This document shows, in pieces, positions 9,297 through 18,722 of a stretch of 64,000 nucleotides of DNA (position 1 is its first letter; each line of letters begins with the position of its first letter). The notes beneath the pieces were generated by a model. The model searched no databases, had not been told where the DNA came from, and worked only from the letters and a program-made list of their open reading frames with translations. A program made the position numbers and the translations under genes. Source of the stretch: an uncultured Rubripirellula sp. Lineage in GTDB: Bacteria; Planctomycetota; Planctomycetia; Pirellulales; Pirellulaceae. The DNA is taken from contig CALJHC010000003.1 of assembly GCA_938075415.1 (NCBI GenBank), positions 806,001 to 870,000 on the forward strand, read 5' to 3'.

Positions 9297-10508
9297 AATT
9301 CACAGGGCAGGGGAGAGTGTTATGGAGAAAGCATCGATGCTTCGAAAAGACTCTCCCTTTGTCATAAGCAATTCGCAAGCTTATTGCCACGCTGAATCAA
9401 TCTGGTCGGCTGCCGTGCATTCTGGCCACCCTCCCCCAAGAAATGATAGCAACAGGAATTAAACCATAGTTTGACCAGAAATTCTCGATTCTCTTAATCC
9501 CGAGTCCAAGCAACTTCTAACTGATGAAGGAATCTCTCCTGATTGGTTGCAGTGATCGTTTGACCACCTAAAATCTGCTTTGATTTCCTCCGGCTCATCC
9601 GCATTAGAAACACCGCTTTCCAACAAAAAGTCGGTGATCAATCGGCAACACAAGCCAAAAGATTTCCTGAATATCTCTTGCTACCCAGATAGACACTACT
9701 TTGAACAAGCATGCTGGTTCGATCGATCAATTTCCAAGCAACCAACCAACTAAAATTGAATTCGTTTCAATCGTGCGCTGCAGAACTTATTCACCGCACA
9801 TAGTCATTTCTAAAATAGGACACCCTGCCAACATCTCATCTAGCCTTTCACCGGAAATGAAAAGCTTGCCGAATATTGCTTTTTGTTTTCGCTGACTAAA
9901 TCGCGGGAAAGCAGCAAAACAACTCCTCCAATCCACATCCGCGAATGAATAAATTCGAGAGTAAGGAACGAAGGCAATTCATTATTAAATCGTCTCCTTC
10001 TAACTACCTCTCGCCGGCAGGGGAACGCTAACTGTCTATTCAATCAATTCGCAAGCATTGAGGCCCGAACAACACGCTCACCACTGGCGATTCAATCCCT
10101 CACCTTCCCAAGTGACACGAGCCTTAAACAGACGATCACACTCCAAGGCGAAGCAGAGGCATTTCCCATAAAACTTATCGCGCAAACCTGATAACTCTTA
10201 GGGAACAGGGTAACACCGCAAACTCGGAAAACACCTGAAACATTGTGTTTTCGAGGGTTTGAATACAACATAAGAGGCATTATCGGACGTTGCGATCTTC
10301 CGAGTATGAACGGACTTTTTCCGCTCTTTCAGAAAGATCGAGGACCTTCGGGCAAGATAACCAGATGGTTTTGATGCGAGCCGTGCAAACTAAAACAGCA
10401 GATCATCGAACAGATTTCCCGACGGATCTTGCTATCGCCAACGACTTGGTAGAAATGTTAATTCATCCAAATTCAGCGGACCTGAATTAGCCTATCAATC
10501 ACAGAACC
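9297..10508. other. 1.2-kb intergenic region without a supported gene
   Basis: AT-rich sequence between the DUF457 gene and accA. Both strands hold only frames of 60-67 codons with unremarkable composition, no convincing ribosome binding sites and no recognisable tRNA, tmRNA, SRP or RNase P sequence. It is unusually long for this compact window and may hold an unrecognised small RNA or a decayed gene. Confidence 0.5.
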
Positions 10509-11483
10509 TCAAGCAAAGGATTCTGGAGATTCAACGAACACTCCAATCTTTCTGAATTTCTCATAACGTTCGTCGACGAGTTCATCGGGAGTCTTCGTTT
10601 CAAGCATCGTCAAAGTCTTGGATAAATAGGTCTTCAATCTGGAAGCCATTTGATGGTGATCTCGATGCGCGCCACCCAACGGCTCTCGTAGGACATCATC
10701 AATGACTCCCAATTTTTCCAGGTCCGCGCTGGTGAACCTCAATGACTCCGCAGCATTCGGGGCGAACTCGTGGCTTTTCCATAGAATACCCGCGCAGCCC
10801 TCAGGACTAATCACACTGTAGTAGGCATGCTGCAGCACAGCCACTCGGTCACCAACGCCAATGCCGAGCGCTCCGCCAGAACCGCCTTCACCGATCACGA
10901 CACAGATAACAGGTATCCGAAGTCGACTCATCTTGAACATGCTTTCTGCGATGACCTGTGCTTGCCCTCGCTCCTCCGCACCAATCCCTGGGTAAGCTCC
11001 CGGTGTATCGATAAAGCAAACCAGCGGCAACTGATACTTCTCAGCCAAACGCATCTTGGCCATTGCTTTTCGATAACCCTCTGGATGCGCACAACCGAAG
11101 TGGCATGCGGCTCTTTCTTTGTAGGTGCGACCTTTCTGGTGCCCTATCACCATAACTTTGAAACGATCAATTTTGGCAAAGCCGGACAACATTGCCCGGT
11201 CATCACCAAAATGCTTATCCCCATGAAGTTCGACGAATTCATCAAAGGCCAAATTCAAGTAGTCTTTGGTGTAAGGTCGGTTTTTGTGGCGCGCTACCTG
11301 GACTGTCTGCCAAGGATCTAGCGAGTCATAAGTATCGCGCAACTGGTTCACCAATTCCAAACGCAGAGATCGTATCTCCGCGTCGACTTCATTCGAGCGT
11401 TCCGTTTGCCGCTCCAGCCCCTGAATACGACTCTCTAAGTCAGCGATTTCGTTCTCAAAATCGAGTCCAGGCCCACTACTCAT
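10509..11483 (-). CDS. accA: Acetyl-CoA carboxylase carboxyltransferase subunit alpha
   Basis: AccA (324 residues, typical length) with AccD transfers carboxyl from biotin to acetyl-CoA, making malonyl-CoA for fatty acid synthesis. Signatures: N-terminal coiled coil (FENEIADLESRIQGLE), then RPYTKDYLNLAFDEFVELHGDK near 70, GHQKGRTYKERAACHFGCAHPEGYRKA near 120, FIDTPGAYPGIGAEERGQ near 160, and IGEGGSGGALGIGVGDRV near 195. Start is ATG 11483. accD and the biotin components are not in the window. Confidence 0.96.
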   Translation of the reverse strand: MSSGPGLDFENEIADLESRIQGLERQTERSNEVDAEIRSLRLELVNQLRDTYDSLDPWQTVQVARHKNRPYTKDYLNLAFDEFVELHGDKHFGDDRAMLSGFAKIDRFKVMVIGHQKGRTYKERAACHFGCAHPEGYRKAMAKMRLAEKYQLPLVCFIDTPGAYPGIGAEERGQAQVIAESMFKMSRLRIPVICVVIGEGGSGGALGIGVGDRVAVLQHAYYSVISPEGCAGILWKSHEFAPNAAESLRFTSADLEKLGVIDDVLREPLGGAHRDHHQMASRLKTYLSKTLTMLETKTPDELVDERYEKFRKIGVFVESPESFA

Positions 11484-11582
11484 TCGTTACTCACTAACTA
11501 GCTGTTCAGTATAAGACTAAGGATTAGCTTTGACGGTCTCTGATACCGTCGCTCTCACTCACCACTCATTACTCGCTTAGGA

Positions 11583-12524
11583 TCAGTCGCCATCAAGTTG
11601 TGCCGACTGCCCACCCTTGATGATCATGTCGTCAGCACCTTTGATGCCCGGCATATTGTCAAACACACTAATCTCTGGCTTTCGCGGTCGCTTCCTAAAA
11701 ATCTGAATTCCACGGTAGGCTTTGAGAAATTCCCACATCGACGCCGGCCGGTTCTCAGCTTTTTTTGCCATCATGCTTTTGACTAAATCAGCAAAATCTC
11801 GAGAAACATTATCGTTGTGTACGATGGGACTTGGGATCGAAGCAGACACATGCTTATTCAATAAGTCATTTGGATTGTCGCCCGTGTAGGGAGGCTTGCC
11901 TGTGCACAATTCGTAAAGAACACAACCAAACGCGTAAACATCCGTTCTTTCGTCGCATACTTTGCGACGAATCTGCTCGGGTGCCATATAGCTTCTAGTC
12001 CCCTTCGCAACTTTCACACTGTGAAAGAGTTTTGCCAGTCCGGTTTTCTTCCTCTGGGCAATCGTGAAGTCAATCAATTTGACTGTTCCATCCCGACCCA
12101 CAAGAAAATTGTCTGGTTTTACGTCAAGATGAATCCAGTTCTTCGTGTGCATGTAATAGAGACCCTCTGCAGCCTGCTCGACAATTTTGTCCAACATGAA
12201 TGCTAAGGAATCAGGACCGCGACGAAGCGCTTGTTTCATGTTGAGTTCACTGAAAAGTTCTAAAACCAACATCGGTCTCGAAGAATCCTCTCGGTACTCG
12301 TGAATCTTTACAACGCGAGGGCTGCTCAAATCCTTGGCGACGTTGTATTCGTGCTTTAAAAGACCAATCTCCGCCTTGTTCACCGCCAATGACTGCTTCA
12401 GTACCTTCAGTGCAAAACGATCCTTTGAACTCTCATGCACCGCCTCCCAAACTTCCGCCGTGCTACCGACACGGATTAGGCGAGTCAGACGGTAGGGCCC
12501 CAAAAAATCACGGGTCTTAGTCAT
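11583..12524 (-). CDS. Serine/threonine protein kinase (Hanks type), soluble
   Basis: A 313-residue protein almost entirely a kinase domain (about residues 9-270), with no membrane segment or sensor. FALKVLK holds the ATP-binding Lys (about residue 40) and LLKHEYNV the helix-C Glu. The catalytic loop reads HLDVKPDNFLV, so HRD is HLD with the Asp kept; the magnesium motif is DFT instead of DFG. MAPEQIRR and DVYAFGCVLYELCTGKPPY follow. The Gly-rich loop has only one Gly (RVGSTAEVWEA). Probably active because Lys, Asp and Asn are kept, but atypical. The ATG at 12524 follows the stop of a small ORF by 2 nt. Confidence 0.9.
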   Translation of the reverse strand: MTKTRDFLGPYRLTRLIRVGSTAEVWEAVHESSKDRFALKVLKQSLAVNKAEIGLLKHEYNVAKDLSSPRVVKIHEYREDSSRPMLVLELFSELNMKQALRRGPDSLAFMLDKIVEQAAEGLYYMHTKNWIHLDVKPDNFLVGRDGTVKLIDFTIAQRKKTGLAKLFHSVKVAKGTRSYMAPEQIRRKVCDERTDVYAFGCVLYELCTGKPPYTGDNPNDLLNKHVSASIPSPIVHNDNVSRDFADLVKSMMAKKAENRPASMWEFLKAYRGIQIFRKRPRKPEISVFDNMPGIKGADDMIIKGGQSAQLDGD

Positions 12525-12526
12525 GG

Positions 12527-12679
12527 CTAGCTTTTAGTCTTGAGTTGTTCGAACTGGCGGTCATTTAAGCGATATCGTCGCTGAGATGCCATCATAATAA
12601 AAGGACTCGTTACCTCGGAAGTCCACCCGAATAGCGTCCTCAGGCCCTCCAACGCCAAAGCCTTTACTCCCCCTGCCAC
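12527..12679 (-). CDS. Small 50-residue protein coupled to the kinase gene
   Basis: GTG at 12679 is preceded by AGGG with a 5-nt spacer; the frame ends TAG at 12527 and the kinase ATG follows after two bases (TAGCCATG), an arrangement typical of translational coupling. The product (begins MAGGVKALALEGLRTLFGW, ends with basic RRYRLNDRQFEQLKTKS) combines a hydrophobic/amphipathic first half with a charged second half. No known family recognised. It could be a kinase partner or a coupling leader. Confidence 0.5.
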   Translation of the reverse strand: MAGGVKALALEGLRTLFGWTSEVTSPFIMMASQRRYRLNDRQFEQLKTKS

Positions 12680-12747
12680 TGTTACCCTACCAGAACTACC
12701 ACCCCGCGTCTCAGACCGTTGTGGCCGAACGAGCCCTCGAGGGAATA

Positions 12748-13908
12748 CTAGGCCTTTTCAAGCTCTTCCTCATAAAGGTCGCGAATTTTTCGCGTCATTT
12801 CTCGATGATCGAATTGCTCAGTGAAGAGATTTCTACCCTGCAATCCATATTGCTGCCGAATCTTTTGATTCGAAGAAAGCTCCAAGATTCCGTTGGCCAA
12901 AGCCTCGATATTGCCGGGCTGGACGAGTACCCCGGTTTTATGATTAAGAACCACTTCCCTCGCACCATCAATGTCATAACTGACAACCGGTATCCCGGAG
13001 ATTAAAGCCTGTGGCAATGCTCTCGCCAGCCCTTCTCGATAGGACGCATGCACAAGAAGATCCATTGCACCAATTAAATTGGGAACCTCAGATGGATCCA
13101 CCAAGCCCGTAAAGATGAAAAAATCATCCAGACCAAGATCACAGATTCTTTTTTGGAGTGTTTGCCTCAACACACCATCACCAACAAACAGAAAGCGTGC
13201 GTTCGGCTGATGCCTGATAACATTTCTCGCTGCGGCAATCACATCATCATGCCCCTTCAAACGAAAAAGCCTCGCAATTTTCCCAATAACCAGATGGTGG
13301 TCCTCAATGCCGTACCGTGATCGTATAGCCAGTCTTTCATCACGAGCACTCAGAAAGGGCTTAACATCCATTCCACTGTAGATGGTTACAAACTTGCTTT
13401 CATCCGCAACATGAGAATTAACCATCAGCGACGTCATGGCATCTGCAACCGAAATAATTCGATGACAACGCTTTGCTGCCCATCTCTCAACCAATCGAAA
13501 AATAGATCGTGTCACTGAACCTTGATACTGATGAAAAGGCGCTCCGTGAACCGTATGAATAATCGCAGGCACACTCAAATTCGAAGCTGCCGATCGCCCT
13601 AACACACCAGCTTTCGCGCTGTGGGTATGCACCACATCAGGTTGAAATTCCTTGATCAGGCGTTTGATCTTCCAATAAGCAAGGAGATCCTTCGCTGGGT
13701 TAATTTCACGACACAAAGTATCAACCACACTGACTCTCAACTCCCCTGCCCTGCCCTGACTCAACAAATCCCCCTCAGGACCAACTGATGGACCGGTGAT
13801 CAATAAGACTTGGTCTCCGTGCTCTCGCTCCAGATCCAGACAATTGAACAAGGTATTTTCTTGCGCACCCCCAACGATCATCCGTGTAATGACGTGCGCG
13901 ACTCGCAT
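12748..13908 (-). CDS. Family 4 glycosyltransferase
   Basis: A GT-B glycosyltransferase of 386 residues that would transfer a nucleotide-activated sugar onto a cell-surface polysaccharide or lipid carrier in the cytoplasm. The N-terminus MRVAHVITRMIVGGAQENT is the Gly-rich acceptor loop; PDVVHTHSAKAGVLGR (near 90), VIGKIARLFRLKGHDDVI (near 205) and FLFVGDGVLR (near 240) mark the linker and C-terminal domain; SYREGLARALPQALISGIPVVS near 300 holds the EX7E-like motif. No other polysaccharide genes adjoin, so substrate is unknown. Confidence 0.9.
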   Translation of the reverse strand: MRVAHVITRMIVGGAQENTLFNCLDLEREHGDQVLLITGPSVGPEGDLLSQGRAGELRVSVVDTLCREINPAKDLLAYWKIKRLIKEFQPDVVHTHSAKAGVLGRSAASNLSVPAIIHTVHGAPFHQYQGSVTRSIFRLVERWAAKRCHRIISVADAMTSLMVNSHVADESKFVTIYSGMDVKPFLSARDERLAIRSRYGIEDHHLVIGKIARLFRLKGHDDVIAAARNVIRHQPNARFLFVGDGVLRQTLQKRICDLGLDDFFIFTGLVDPSEVPNLIGAMDLLVHASYREGLARALPQALISGIPVVSYDIDGAREVVLNHKTGVLVQPGNIEALANGILELSSNQKIRQQYGLQGRNLFTEQFDHREMTRKIRDLYEEELEKA

Positions 13909-14060
13909 GCATCAATCCTTGATACGCGATACTCGAGATCAGTCCCAAGACAAGATTCAAAAGCCGCTTGCAGAAAATCCTTCCACGCAAGCAGCCAATC
14001 CCCCAGAATCAATGATGCCTAACCTAATGCCGGTTAAATCATTCACTTGTCTAACGCAAA

Positions 14061-14101
14061 GTTAAAAAAAAACGTTTTGTCAATTCGACAAAACGTTTTT
14101 C
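14061..14101 (-). terminator. Intrinsic terminator downstream of fliA
   Basis: A 14-bp perfect inverted repeat, AAAAACGTTTTGTC (14068-14081) against GACAAAACGTTTTT (14087-14100), with a 5-base loop and an A tract at 14064-14072 that is a T tract on the minus strand. It lies 28 bp after the fliA stop; the T-rich right flank could make it bidirectional. Confidence 0.8.
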
Positions 14102-14128
14102 GATTCGCTTAGAGTTAGGCTGTAATTC

Positions 14129-14926
14129 CTAGGTACCGAACTCGATTCGACGGTAGCCCAATTGTTGCTGCAATCGATTCACAATCGATGTATGCATCTG
14201 GCTGACTCGAGATTCGGACAGATCAAGCGTAGCTCCAATCTCTTTCATCGTTAGTTCTTCGTAATAGTAAAGAATAATGATGAGTCGTTCATTTCGATTC
14301 AACCCCTTCGTTACCAGGCGCATCAGATCATTTTTCTGGACGCGCCGTGTGGGATCTTCACCCTTTTTATCTTCAAGGATGTCTATTTCTCGAACATCTT
14401 TGTAGCTATCTGTCTCGTACCATTTTTTATTCAAAGAGACAACGCCGACGGCATTGGCATCCGACTGCATCTTCTCTACTTCCTTAACAGGCATTTCCAT
14501 CTGTTCAGAAAGTTCAAGCACAGTTGGCGGCCGCCCGTGTTTCGTCTCTAAAGCTTTTCTAGCTACGGCGAGCTTACTCGCTTTACTACGAACCAGGCGT
14601 GGAACCCAATCCATTGTCCGTAACTCATCAAGCATCGCACCTCGAATTCGGGGTACGCAGTAGGTCTCGAACTTGACACCTCGATCCATGTCGAACGCAT
14701 CGATCGCGTCCATCAGGCCGAAGATGCCAGCGCTGATCAAGTCATCGAGATCGACACCGTCAGGCAGTCGTTGCCAGATTCGCTCGCCGTTGTAACGGAC
14801 CAACGGCATGTATCGTTCTACCAACCGATTACGGAGACTTTCGTAATTTGGCGATTCTTTATTGAGCTCTTTGAACTCGACCCAGACCTTCAAGATCTCG
14901 TCATCGGCCGTGGCTGTCGCTGCCAT
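14129..14926 (-). CDS. fliA: FliA/WhiG-family RNA polymerase sigma factor (sigma-28)
   Basis: A 265-residue sigma-70 family factor of the FliA/WhiG group that directs polymerase to late flagellar genes. Region 2 shows YMPLVRYNGERIWQRLPDGVDLDDLISAGIFGLMDAIDAFD with KFETYCVPRIRGAMLDELR (residues 38-103); region 3 shows RPPTVLELSEQM; region 4 shows LIIILYYYEELTMKEIGATLDLSESRVSQMHTSIVNRL near 215-252. GGAGG six bases before the ATG fixes the start. It follows flhF in the same direction after a 535-bp gap. Confidence 0.94.
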   Translation of the reverse strand: MAATATADDEILKVWVEFKELNKESPNYESLRNRLVERYMPLVRYNGERIWQRLPDGVDLDDLISAGIFGLMDAIDAFDMDRGVKFETYCVPRIRGAMLDELRTMDWVPRLVRSKASKLAVARKALETKHGRPPTVLELSEQMEMPVKEVEKMQSDANAVGVVSLNKKWYETDSYKDVREIDILEDKKGEDPTRRVQKNDLMRLVTKGLNRNERLIIILYYYEELTMKEIGATLDLSESRVSQMHTSIVNRLQQQLGYRRIEFGT

Positions 14927-15461
14927 CCAATCCTCCGTGATAGTTACTGAACAAGCGGCATCATGCCGCTTAGATCCTGCCAGGCTAGCCTTAACAGAAT
15001 CATGTTATGCGGTCCGCTTCGAGCTAGCATCCATGCTGCTGTTCGCAATTCCGCAACCCAACATCAATCAATTTCCCACAAGTGGAAATAACCGACGCAT
15101 AAATATCTAATCAAACTTGAGACAGCCCGAGTCAACTGTCTGAAAAAACATCTCAAGATGTTTCTTCCGACGGGACGCGAATCGATAAACCGATCGCGTA
15201 TTCCACAAGCTATCTAAATCATTTTGTCAAACCAATCGTTTTCAGTTAGGTTCTACAATCCATTCAGGATCACGAACACGTCTCTGAATAACTCTTTGTC
15301 AAACTTGTCCACAATAGGAAAACAAGCAAAAACATTTTTCCTATCTCAGGCAAACCGTTTTTTTAAAAGAAAACTCAAGTCACTTTCTCTCTAGACGGTC
15401 TGATCCTATATCAGTTATCGACCACGTCTCTGGTGAGACATTAATAAAAATCCAACTCAAT
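14927..15461. other. 535-bp AT-rich gap between flhF and fliA
   Basis: No convincing gene on either strand. In many bacteria the MinD-like flhG lies exactly here between flhF and fliA; no P-loop or other flhG remnant is visible. A perfect inverted repeat AAACATCT-CA-AGATGTTT occurs at 15147-15164. The region probably holds a fliA promoter, but I cannot place it. Confidence 0.5.
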
Positions 15462-16595
15462 TCATGCTAATTTTAGATTCCTCGTGAAATCAACTAACGG
15501 CAGTAAACGATCAGTAACCGTGTTGGATGAAGCAGCTGTAATGTCCTCGGGAACCCGCTGTCCATCTGTCAGATAACTGAGCGGCAACGATTCCCCGTGC
15601 CGACCGCTAACCAACTGCGTGATTACGCCGGCTGCCCTGCACGCCTCATCAAGTTTTGTAAGGACGATCGAGGTGGGATTGAGCGGAGCAAAGCCCCTCA
15701 TTGCCAGTTTGCTTGATGAGAGCGAGCTAGCACAACTCAAGACCAGCAGTGTTTCTTCCGGCTGTGCGACATCCATCAATGAAGTAAGTTCACTAATTCC
15801 GGACTCGCTGCGTGGGCTTCTACCCGTTGTGTCAATGAAGACAAGGTCCATTGAATCCAGACGTTTCAAAGCGTCGCGCATCTGCCCTGCACTTTCAACC
15901 ACTTCCATGGGTAGCCCCATGATTTCCGAATAAGCGGACAATTGCTGAATGGCGGCAATTCGGTATGTGTCGATTGTCACGAGACCTACTTTTTTCTTTT
16001 CGTTCAAGTGAAAACCCGCAGCCAACTTGGCAATCGTCGTGGTCTTTCCAACACCTGTCGGTCCAACCACCGCTACCACTTTTTGACCGTCGCAGGGGAG
16101 AATTGGCCCGCTGATCTGAAGTGACGTCGAGATGATTTGCCGGAGATGGCCATGCCAGTCAGTCTCGTCAAGTCCATGTGGATTCAGACTGCCTGCAAGA
16201 CTAACTGTTTGATTAATCCATTGATCCGCTTGATCGAGAGCCACACCGCTTGAGAGAAGCGTGGTCCGAAGTCGCCTCACTGCATCGGGGAGATCATCCA
16301 AGTTTGACCTCGAATCAAACGGCTCGTATCCATGGGGCTTGCGAGTGTTCGCTGTAAAGTCACCAGAATCTTCGTCAGGCTGGACCAATCTTCCAGAGAT
16401 GCTGGGGATTACTTGGTCCTTGGCAATCGTTGCTCCCAAGCCTGCCGTCACCTCGACCTGAGTCCTACCGAGCAGACCCAGCAAGCCGTCTCTTGTTTGC
16501 TTGGTATGCAGCACCGATGCATCAGGCCCCATCTGTTGGCGAATCTGAAGGAGTGCCTCCTGCAAATTTGCGGCTTTGAAGGTGCGGATGTGCAT
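15462..16595 (-). CDS. flhF: Flagellar biosynthesis GTPase FlhF
   Basis: FlhF (377 residues) is an SRP-type GTPase that sets flagellar position and number at the membrane. MHIRTFKAANLQEALLQIRQQMGPDASVLHTK is the family N-terminus (B domain); the G domain has VAVVGPTGVGKTTTIAKLAAG near residue 175, VTIDTYRIAAIQQLSAYSEIMGLP near 205 and VFIDTTGRSP near 250. Lies 60 bp downstream of flhA in the same direction, presumably cotranscribed. Its usual regulator FlhG is not adjacent. Confidence 0.93.
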   Translation of the reverse strand: MHIRTFKAANLQEALLQIRQQMGPDASVLHTKQTRDGLLGLLGRTQVEVTAGLGATIAKDQVIPSISGRLVQPDEDSGDFTANTRKPHGYEPFDSRSNLDDLPDAVRRLRTTLLSSGVALDQADQWINQTVSLAGSLNPHGLDETDWHGHLRQIISTSLQISGPILPCDGQKVVAVVGPTGVGKTTTIAKLAAGFHLNEKKKVGLVTIDTYRIAAIQQLSAYSEIMGLPMEVVESAGQMRDALKRLDSMDLVFIDTTGRSPRSESGISELTSLMDVAQPEETLLVLSCASSLSSSKLAMRGFAPLNPTSIVLTKLDEACRAAGVITQLVSGRHGESLPLSYLTDGQRVPEDITAASSNTVTDRLLPLVDFTRNLKLA

Positions 16596-16655
16596 GAAAA
16601 AAATTACTCGGCAAAAAATGAAACATCTGATTTCGATTCAATCAGAAAATGAACT

Positions 16656-18722
16656 CTATTCGTCGTTAATCAATCCATAAGATTTGATTTTTGTATCCTG
16701 AGTTATTTCGTTGTAGGAAACTATTCTCATGGCCGGCAACGCTGAACTCGTTATCTGTCGTAGCCCGGCACGTATTCGTGGATTCACTAGAACAATCTGA
16801 TCCAAACTCTTTGGAAGATTTTCTGCGATCGCATCCCTAATACGATTACACACCCGTTCTACGCCTTCAGGACTCATACGTACAGAAATGCCAAAATCAC
16901 TGTGCTCAATCCCCGCCTCAACTTGATCCTCCAACTTAGGATCTAACACCATGACATGAATCCGACCATCTTCATCGCGGTACCTAGAACTGATGGTGCG
17001 AGCTAACCGGTGCCGAACCTTCTCAGACAGCAAAACGGGATCTTTGGTTCGACTAGAGAAATCACCCAAAGCTTCAAGGATCATTCCTAATTGACGAATA
17101 GGAATGTCCTCTTTTAAAAGTAGATGAAGAACCTGCTGAACCTCGCTGACTTTCATTGACGTTGGAATCAATTCATCAACGACGGTCGGACAGACTTCCT
17201 TCAATTCGTCTAATAAATGCTTGGTTGCATCTCGTGATAAGAGTTCATCCGCATATTGATTCGCTATCGCACGAAGATGTGCAGTAAGCACCGCTGCAGA
17301 ACGTAATGTCGAGTAACCAAAGATCTCTGCTTGCTCGCAAGTTGAATCATCAATCCAATATGCACGATTACTCGTAACTGGATCAGTAACCAATTCGCCC
17401 TCGATGGACCCGGTGATTTGGCCAACCTCTACAGCTAAGCTTCTGGTGGGCTGAAGCTGATTTCGCGCTACAGAATCCCCGTGGATTCGAATTTCATATT
17501 CATACTCTTCCAAATTCCTGTCGTCTCGAACACGAACTTTAGGAAGAATGATCCCTAGGTCGGATGCGATTAAATGCCGAACGTTGGTGATACGCTGCAT
17601 CAAATCCCCACCAAGATTTGGATCGGCCAAACCTAATAGTCCCACTCCGATCGAAATCTCCATCGGATCAACCGCCAGAAAATCTTCGACTCGCCGTGGC
17701 GCAGGATCATCGGCCTCTGACTGTTGCGCTTCCAGCCTGTTTTGCTCCTCTTCCAGGCGTCTACTTGCTTGACGGTTCATGACCACGGCAAGACCAATGC
17801 AGCCAACCCCCAGGGTTGCCATGGGTACTGTGGGAAGGTTGGTCAGGACCAGAAGCAACAGAAAGACCCCGGCTACGGTGAGAGCCTTTGTATTACCCAA
17901 TAATTGCCGTAAAAATTCCAAAGGGAGGTTGGTTTTCTTTGCGCTCCGAGTCACAAGCAGCGCTGCTGCCAACGAGATTAATAACGCAGGAATCTGACTG
18001 ACTAACCCATCTCCGATCGACAGCTTTGTAAATACAGTAGCTGCCTCACCAAAATTCATATCTGCGTGTGCCCAACCGATATAAAGGCCGCCAAAAATAT
18101 TCACCACCGTGATGATGATTCCGGCAATGGCATCACCGCGGACAAATTTACTTGCTCCATCCATGCCACCATAGAAGTCCGCCTGCGCTGAGATCTCCTC
18201 GCGTCGCTCCTGAGCTTGTTTGTCGTTGATGAGTCCAGCGTTCAAATCAGCATCAATGGCCATTTGCCGACCTGGCATTCCATCGAGCGCAAATCTAGCT
18301 GCCACCTCACTGATTCGTGTGGCACCCTTGGTGATCACAACAAATTGAATAATGACCAAGATCAGGAAAATAATGATTCCAACCTCAATTCGGTCACCAG
18401 CAACAAATTCTCCAAAACTCCGAATCATCTTTCCGGCCGCATTGGCGCCCTCTGTTTCCGCTCGGGTAAGAATAAGTCGCGTTGTTGCAACATTCAAAAC
18501 CAGCCGGGATAACGTAGTAGCCAAGAGCAAAGAAGGAAAAACGCTAAATTCAAGCGGTGTGGAAATGTGGATCGTCGTTAATAAAATCAGGACTCCCACC
18601 GTAATATTTGCCGCCAGCAGCAGGTCCATCAAGACAGACGGAAGTGGTACCAAGATCACTACCAAGCAGCCAATCAGGCCGATTGGCAACAAAAGATCGC
18701 GGTATCGCATTAGCGTTTGCAT
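16656..18722 (-). CDS. flhA: Flagellar export apparatus protein FlhA
   Basis: FlhA (688 residues) is the large export-gate subunit of the flagellar type III secretion system. The N-terminal third has about eight membrane helices and the FHIPEP signatures FPSLLLATTLSRLVLNVATTRLIL (near 60), GNKM-equivalent segments, RISEVAARFALDGMPGRQMAIDADLNAGLI (near 135-165) and QADFYGGMDGASKFVRGDAIAGI. The C-terminal cytosolic domain docks chaperone-substrate complexes. AAGGA lies six bases before the ATG. First gene of the flhA-flhF-fliA set; fliPQR-flhB lie 16 kb away. Confidence 0.97.
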   Translation of the reverse strand: MQTLMRYRDLLLPIGLIGCLVVILVPLPSVLMDLLLAANITVGVLILLTTIHISTPLEFSVFPSLLLATTLSRLVLNVATTRLILTRAETEGANAAGKMIRSFGEFVAGDRIEVGIIIFLILVIIQFVVITKGATRISEVAARFALDGMPGRQMAIDADLNAGLINDKQAQERREEISAQADFYGGMDGASKFVRGDAIAGIIITVVNIFGGLYIGWAHADMNFGEAATVFTKLSIGDGLVSQIPALLISLAAALLVTRSAKKTNLPLEFLRQLLGNTKALTVAGVFLLLLVLTNLPTVPMATLGVGCIGLAVVMNRQASRRLEEEQNRLEAQQSEADDPAPRRVEDFLAVDPMEISIGVGLLGLADPNLGGDLMQRITNVRHLIASDLGIILPKVRVRDDRNLEEYEYEIRIHGDSVARNQLQPTRSLAVEVGQITGSIEGELVTDPVTSNRAYWIDDSTCEQAEIFGYSTLRSAAVLTAHLRAIANQYADELLSRDATKHLLDELKEVCPTVVDELIPTSMKVSEVQQVLHLLLKEDIPIRQLGMILEALGDFSSRTKDPVLLSEKVRHRLARTISSRYRDEDGRIHVMVLDPKLEDQVEAGIEHSDFGISVRMSPEGVERVCNRIRDAIAENLPKSLDQIVLVNPRIRAGLRQITSSALPAMRIVSYNEITQDTKIKSYGLINDE

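Noticed and set aside
9297..10508. Large gap checked for tRNA, tmRNA, SRP RNA and RNase P RNA
   Set aside because: None of the conserved core sequences of these RNAs was found by eye.
13878..14012. 44-codon minus-strand frame overlapping the glycosyltransferase start (contains WLLAWKDFLQAAFESCLG)
   Set aside because: Composition is protein-like, but it overlaps the GT4 gene by 31 bp, needs a TTG start and has only a weak ribosome binding site.
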